A DNA stretch of 64,000 bases from Lithobates sylvaticus (Eukaryota > Chordata > Amphibia > Anura > Ranidae). The DNA lies in contig CM053030.1 of NCBI GenBank assembly GCA_028564925.1, forward strand, positions 376,124,945-376,188,944, read 5' to 3'. Positions 59,214-64,000 of this stretch are shown here, one piece after another (within the stretch, counting starts at the first letter, position 1; each line of letters starts with the position of its first letter). The notes beneath the pieces are model-generated. The model was not told the DNA's origin. It did no database searches and saw only the letters and a program-made list of their open reading frames with translations. The position numbers and the translations under genes are program-made.

Positions 59214-61094
59214 AGAAACTCATCTAAATAGATGAAGGGTCATAAAATTAGTCTCAATATATCAATACATTATATTTGCACTAGAGAAAATCTATATTGC
59301 TGGAGGAGATTTATCTCAAAAAGAGAAAGCACAATAGGTACTCACATGTCCTGCCAAAGCTCAATTGTTTGTCATGTGGGGGAGCCACTGAGCGTGGGAT
59401 CCAGGGAATCAAGGGTATGTGCAGTAAAACAAAGTGTACTTAGACACTAGGATATAAGAGACCTGCTGGGAACCCCCTCCGAATACAAGGTCCAACATAC
59501 AGGATTTAGGGCTGAAAGCCCAAGTCCTGTATTGAACACAGTGGGTCAGCGAGTGTGTCACTGTAAAATAAAGTAAAATAGGAATAGTCAGAGCCAAGGA
59601 AAAACAAAGTGAGAGTATCTGGCTACAGAAAAGTAGACCTGGTATTTACCTGAGTATAATTTGTAAGTAGAGGATAGGAGGTCAGCTCTGGTCAGTCAGC
59701 AGCATGAGACTGAAGCCAGAGTATGGAGGGTTTATATATAATCAAATAATGGACAACAGCTGAGAGTGGATGTGTGTCAACTAACCTGAAGCCTCAGTGC
59801 TGATTAGCTGCTGTGTTGTTGGAAGGCGGGCGCAAGAAAGCGCTATGGTAACCCTCCAGTATGGACCTCTGACGGGGCGGTGCCGGGCGCGGCCGCGTCA
59901 TGACGGCGCGGTCGCGTCCGGCGTCGTGACGTCACCGACGCGGGACAGACGGTCGCCAACTTCCTGGTGCGCTCCGCGGTGGAGCGCAAACAGGAAGTGG
60001 ACCAGGGAGCTGGTCTATGGTGGAAGGCGAGGGGGTGACGCGTGCGCAGTGAAACAAATGCGCACGCGCACCTGGTCTTACCCGCGCCGGGTATTCAAGG
60101 TAGAGGGGGGAAACACAATGCAGGTGGGATATTAGTGGGTTGGTCCATAAAGGACAGATGATCACAAAATGAGCGATGGGGGACATGTGGGTTTAATACA
60201 ATGAACAACCTAGTGGTATATATGGCTTGTAAAACATTGGGGGGAAGGGAGAAGAAAACATGTAACAATTTGATGCACAGTATGTAATACATGGATGAAA
60301 AAACATGTGTCAATAAAGACAAGCATATGTCAGTACATATACAATATAAGGTACATGAACATATATTCCTATATGCTTATAAAGAGGCATCCAATCCACA
60401 GGGTAAATGACGCGGCCGCGCCCGGCACCGCCCCGTCAGAGGTCCATACTGGAGGGTTACCATAGCGCTTTCTTGCGCCCGCCTTCCAACAACACAGCAG
60501 CTAATCAGCACTGAGGCTTCAGGTTAGTTGACACACATCCACTCTCAGCTGTTGTCCATTATTTGATTATATATAAACCCTCCATACTCTGGCTTCAGTC
60601 TCATGCTGCTGACTGACCAGAGCTGACCTCCTATCCTCTACTTACAAATTATACTCAGGTAAATACCAGGTCTACTTTTCTGTAGCCAGATACTCTCACT
60701 TTGTTTTTCCTTGGCTCTGACTATTCCTATTTTACTTTATTTTACAGTGACACACTCGCTGACCCACTGTGTTCAATACAGGACTTGGGCTTTCAGCCCT
60801 AAATCCTGTATGTTGGACCTTGTATTCGGAGGGGGTTCCCAGCAGGTCTCTTATATCCTAGTGTCTAAGTACACTTTGTTTTACTGCACATACCCTTGAT
60901 TCCCTGGATCCCACGCTCAGTGGCTCCCCCACATGACAAACAATTGAGCTTTGGCAGGACATGTGAGTACCTATTGTGCTTTCTCTTTTTGAGATAAATC
61001 TCCTCCAGCAATATAGATTTTCTCTAGTGCAAATATAATGTATTGATATATTGAGACTAATTTTATGACCCTTCATCTATTTAGATGAGTTTCT

Positions 61095-61162
61095 AAGGAT
61101 ACAAATTGCCTTGACAAAGGACCACAGTCCGAAACATGTTGGCATCTTCCTTACCCTATGTA
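61095..61162 (+). ncRNA. Hammerhead-like motif, PLE-2 right arm
   Basis: Stem I AAGGA...TGCC pairs with GGCA...TCCTT; the core reads TTGACAA where CUGANGA is expected (two departures); stem II GGAC-CACA-GTCC is perfect; GAAA is exact; stem III is the palindrome ACATGT. The fold is clear but the altered core suggests it may be inactive. It lies upstream of ORF1, as expected for a 5' pseudo-LTR. Confidence 0.55.
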
Positions 61163-61707
61163 CCAAGCAAGTTTATACCTCTGTCATAATGCTTTGTATG
61201 TTTTTGCTCTTCTGACATGTTATAAACTGTATCAACTCATTGTATCCTCATTGCAAACATACCATGCCTCTGAGCATTCCCTTGTTCACTGTGTACATTT
61301 TTGAATAAACGTTTACTTTTTCACATGCATACATCGTTTTAAAGTGTCTATCTTCACTCCAAGCATCCCCTAGGGGTATTGGCCTTTACCTTATGCACAT
61401 TATGGCCTTCTATTAAAACTGTTATACAATTTTGGGATGCGATAGACCATTTTGTTGTCCCACCTACTTGCCCACCAAAACAATTTTTCTTATATTGATG
61501 GTTACCCCATCCAAATCCCCAATCGGGCAAGTTTAGGTGATACTTTATTTAATACCTTACTTATTTCTCTTACCCTGTACTCTTTACCACACATTATATA
61601 TTTTATACCGTTCATACCATATATTCATCTTTGCTCTATATATCATACATTTGCACAGTTATCTATCATTGTGAATTTTACCATATATCTTACACCTAGT
61701 TTCAATT

Positions 61708-62607
61708 ATGGCTCTGTACCTTGGAGATGAATGGGACACACGCATGTCCAATACCATGCACCACTTTGAGTCTAATGAGTATGTTCAGTCACAACTCAAA
61801 TATACCTTTCTCAATCTTACCCACACTGTCCAAAAGAAGGCCTCTCTTTTTTGGCACATAAAATCGTTTAAAGAATATATTGCCCATGGCATTAATCCCT
61901 TTGGCCTCCGGGTACAAATTTTCCCCACCTTTCAAGACATTCGCCCGGATTTTAAGGCCTCCTGGGAAAATGTCCTGAAAAATTGCTCTAACGAACTCAT
62001 GAAACTACTGATTACCGAATATGAGTCTCAAATGACTGCTTTAGACATCAAACTCGAACTGATTAATATACAGCTCGAGCAATTTCAGACACACCCTTTA
62101 TATATCTCACTTGATGAGCAGTTAAAAACCCGTTTTGACAAATTCAATCATGACATTCTTGCACAAAAGGATAAAAAATTCTTTCGTGACAAGAAAGCCT
62201 TTCATGAGGAACGTGCATATAAATGGAGCGATACAAATCGCACAAATCGCTCCGACAACACCACACGCTCTGGCCTTCGACCACCGAATTCTCGTTCCTC
62301 CACTGACAAGACCTACACCTCTACTCACGTACCCCACCAACCTAATCTCCCTTTGGGGCTACGTAAGCCCAAACGTGGACGCACACCAAATTTTTCGAGT
62401 GACGATGTGTCTGACGTGGAGGGGACCCCCGGCGCCTCCCCCCTCGGGGACTCGCCGGTGGCCCCCTCTAACGCCAAGACACACAGATCGCACTCACTCC
62501 CATCTGCATCTCAGCGTGCAGATTTTTTAGACAAAATGCGAACTTCACTACAGACACATCACCAATCCACTTCTCTCAATCCAAAAACCAAACGACCGAC
62601 ACGCTAG
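61708..62607 (+). CDS. PLE-2 ORF1
   Basis: A 299-codon open frame starts MALYLGDEWDTRMSNTMHHF after the terminal region and ends TAG at 62605-62607. The middle is helical and charged (ITEYESQMTALDIKLELINI suggests a coiled coil near residue 110-135), then a basic, serine-rich tail (RKPKRGRTPNFSS). The RT frame follows at once in another phase. I recognise no enzymatic domain; by position it is the PLE first ORF, possibly an RNA-binding protein. Uninterrupted. Confidence 0.65.
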   Translation: MALYLGDEWDTRMSNTMHHFESNEYVQSQLKYTFLNLTHTVQKKASLFWHIKSFKEYIAHGINPFGLRVQIFPTFQDIRPDFKASWENVLKNCSNELMKLLITEYESQMTALDIKLELINIQLEQFQTHPLYISLDEQLKTRFDKFNHDILAQKDKKFFRDKKAFHEERAYKWSDTNRTNRSDNTTRSGLRPPNSRSSTDKTYTSTHVPHQPNLPLGLRKPKRGRTPNFSSDDVSDVEGTPGASPLGDSPVAPSNAKTHRSHSLPSASQRADFLDKMRTSLQTHHQSTSLNPKTKRPTR

Positions 62608-62623
62608 AAATATCCTCCAATAA

Positions 62624-63037
62624 CATTATCATTCCTCTCACATACTCACTAGACATGAAATTTCAGTCCTTGAGAAGGGACTCACTTTTTGCCCAACTTC
62701 ACAGCTTGACAAGTTTACAGTTATTAAAGATATACACCTTTTTGTCCGTAAGTTACTTCTACACAGTATGTACACCCCCAACCCTTTTCCCGACAATGTT
62801 TTGCACTCTGCTACTGAGACTACTGCTCTTCAGCAGCTCATTGAACTACTGGAGGAAAACAATCCACCAGATTTGATTGACAGCATTGACCTTGATAATG
62901 TGCTCAATAACCTTGAGGATGACATTCCTCCCTTCAATTCACACTCTTTACATCATACCTCGCTCAAGAAAAAATCAAGTTTTTTTCCTTCACCTAGCAC
63001 TAATCCACGTGCTGCACTATTTTTACAGTCAGTGACT
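62624..63037 (+). CDS. PLE-2 reverse transcriptase, N-terminal part, runs into gap
   Basis: Open from 62624 to the gap: RHEISVLEKGLTFCPTSQLD and DIHLFVRKLLL are the typical PLE RT N-terminus, followed by NNPPDLIDSID and ending near FLQSVT. The first ATG in frame is 62768, after the conserved start, as in PLE-1, so the initiation mode is unclear. The RT core would lie in or beyond the gap. Confidence 0.75.
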
Positions 63038-63519
63038 NNNNNNNNNNNNNNNNNNNNNNNNNNNNNNNNNNNNNNNNNNNNNNNNNNNNNNNNNNNNNNN
63101 NNNNNNNNNNNNNNNNNNNNNNNNNNNNNNNNNNNNNNNNNNNNNNNNNNNNNNNNNNNNNNNNNNNNNNNNNNNNNNNNNNNNNNNNNNNNNNNNNNNN
63201 NNNNNNNNNNNNNNNNNNNNNNNNNNNNNNNNNNNNNNNNNNNNNNNNNNNNNNNNNNNNNNNNNNNNNNNNNNNNNNNNNNNNNNNNNNNNNNNNNNNN
63301 NNNNNNNNNNNNNNNNNNNNNNNNNNNNNNNNNNNNNNNNNNNNNNNNNNNNNNNNNNNNNNNNNNNNNNNNNNNNNNNNNNNNNNNNNNNNNNNNNNNN
63401 NNNNNNNNNNNNNNNNNNNNNNNNNNNNNNNNNNNNNNNNNNNNNNNNNNNNNNNNNNNNNNNNNNNNNNNNNNNNNNNNNNNNNNNNNNNNNNNNNNNN
63501 NNNNNNNNNNNNNNNNNNN
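63038..63519. other. Assembly gap (N)
   Basis: 482 Ns between plus-strand PLE-2 and the minus-strand RT fragment. Confidence 1.
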
Positions 63520-64000
63520 GGAGAAAAAGTTGTGAGTCAGAATGAATTTGAGTGCTCTGATAATAAAGAGCGATAGCTCATGGGAATAAAGGTTGGCATT
63601 AGACAAGGTGTGTTGAATAGCAGTAAGTCCTAAGGTATGAGGGATAGAACTATAAAGGGCCTCGACGTCGATGGCAACCAGGACAGTGTTGGCATCGACG
63701 TGGAGGTCCGAGAGGTCTTGAAGTAAGTGTGTGGTATCACGTATGTATGAGGGTAGTGCCTGTACTAGGGGTTGGAGTAGTTTGTCTACATAGCGACTAA
63801 GATTGTCAGTAAGGCATCCGCGTCCGGAGACGATAGGTCTACCTGGTGGTCTGGGAAGGTTTTTATGTACCTTGGGTAAGGCATAAAAGGTGGCTTCTCT
63901 CGGAAATTTAGTTCTGACATAGTCAGCCGTAGATTTGTCAATAATATGTTGTCTAAAGGCATCATCAACAAGAGTATATAATTCCTGTTGGAACAACCTG
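63520..64000 (-). CDS. PLE reverse transcriptase fragment, minus strand, partial at window edge
   Basis: Open across the available 480 bp: FYALPKVHKNLPRPPGRPIV, SRYVDKLLQPLVQ, VAIDVEALYSSIPHT (motif A). The catalytic motif C would be in the gap. It differs clearly from PLE-1 in sequence and may be PLE-2 in opposite orientation, but no overlap with the plus-strand piece exists to prove it. Confidence 0.75.

Larger units (their letters stand above)
58888..61420. repeat. PLE-2 terminal regions as an inverted repeat
   Basis: 58888-59901 is the reverse complement of 60407-61420, both 1014 bp, with a 505-bp GC-rich spacer. The right arm leads into PLE-2 ORF1; the left arm is an inverted terminal region of a second copy. 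Each arm holds a hammerhead-like motif. The spacer carries GC-rich segments (GTGACGTCACC) that may be promoter sequence. Confidence 0.88.

Noticed and set aside
59902-60406. CpG-island promoter of a host gene
   Set aside because: The GC-rich spacer is bounded by PLE arms on both sides and leads into PLE ORF1; no host exon is visible.

Overview
The window is vertebrate, repeat-dominated intergenic DNA, most likely from a ranid frog. I see no host exon, tRNA or rRNA. The ranid call is from memory: the window holds interspersed repeats I associate with Rana/Lithobates (a hairpin around GTTCCACTTTTGGGTGGAAC near 9.1 kb, and a MITE with CCGCGTACTCACGAGCGG near 23.0 and 26.0 kb), plus frog-type L1, Tc1, hAT and Penelope-like elements. 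Two assembly gaps lie at 41627-42112 and 63038-63519.

Layout. 1-7.7 kb: a Penelope-like element (PLE) pair, head to head, forming a 3.4-kb-arm inverted repeat; the plus copy has an open RT + GIY-YIG frame. 7.7-13.9 kb: ordinary intergenic DNA with ranid MITEs and a local duplication. 13.9-18 kb: two broken Tc1 transposons. 18-19.6 kb: L1 relic. 20.06-26.08 kb: a 3-kb direct tandem duplication carrying a Tc1 relic, a hAT fragment and an L1 tail. 26.3-39.7 kb: an L1 relic split by a structurally complete 11.9-kb hAT transposon (8-bp target duplication CTCTACCT) that contains about 90 tandem 65-bp units ahead of its transposase and 147-bp repeats behind it. 42.1-51.6 kb: a young LTR retroelement fossil (5-bp duplication ATAAT) with a 5.25-kb nested foldback element inside it. 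52.3-58.8 kb: a second copy of the same hAT family with unrelated 5' repeats. 58.9-64 kb: a second PLE family, again with an inverted terminal region, followed across the gap by an RT fragment on the opposite strand.

The most interesting structures are: the foldback element, whose two inner palindromes each centre on what looks like a bidirectional promoter (TATA, GC box, CRE on both sides) with AATAAA about 230 bp out; hammerhead-ribozyme-like folds in the terminal regions of both PLE families; the hAT 5' array, in which many units carry a good 3' splice-site consensus; and hAT end hairpins that differ between the two copies only by compensated base pairs. The foldback and the hAT family share 3' modules, suggesting the foldback derives from, or is mobilised by, hAT machinery.
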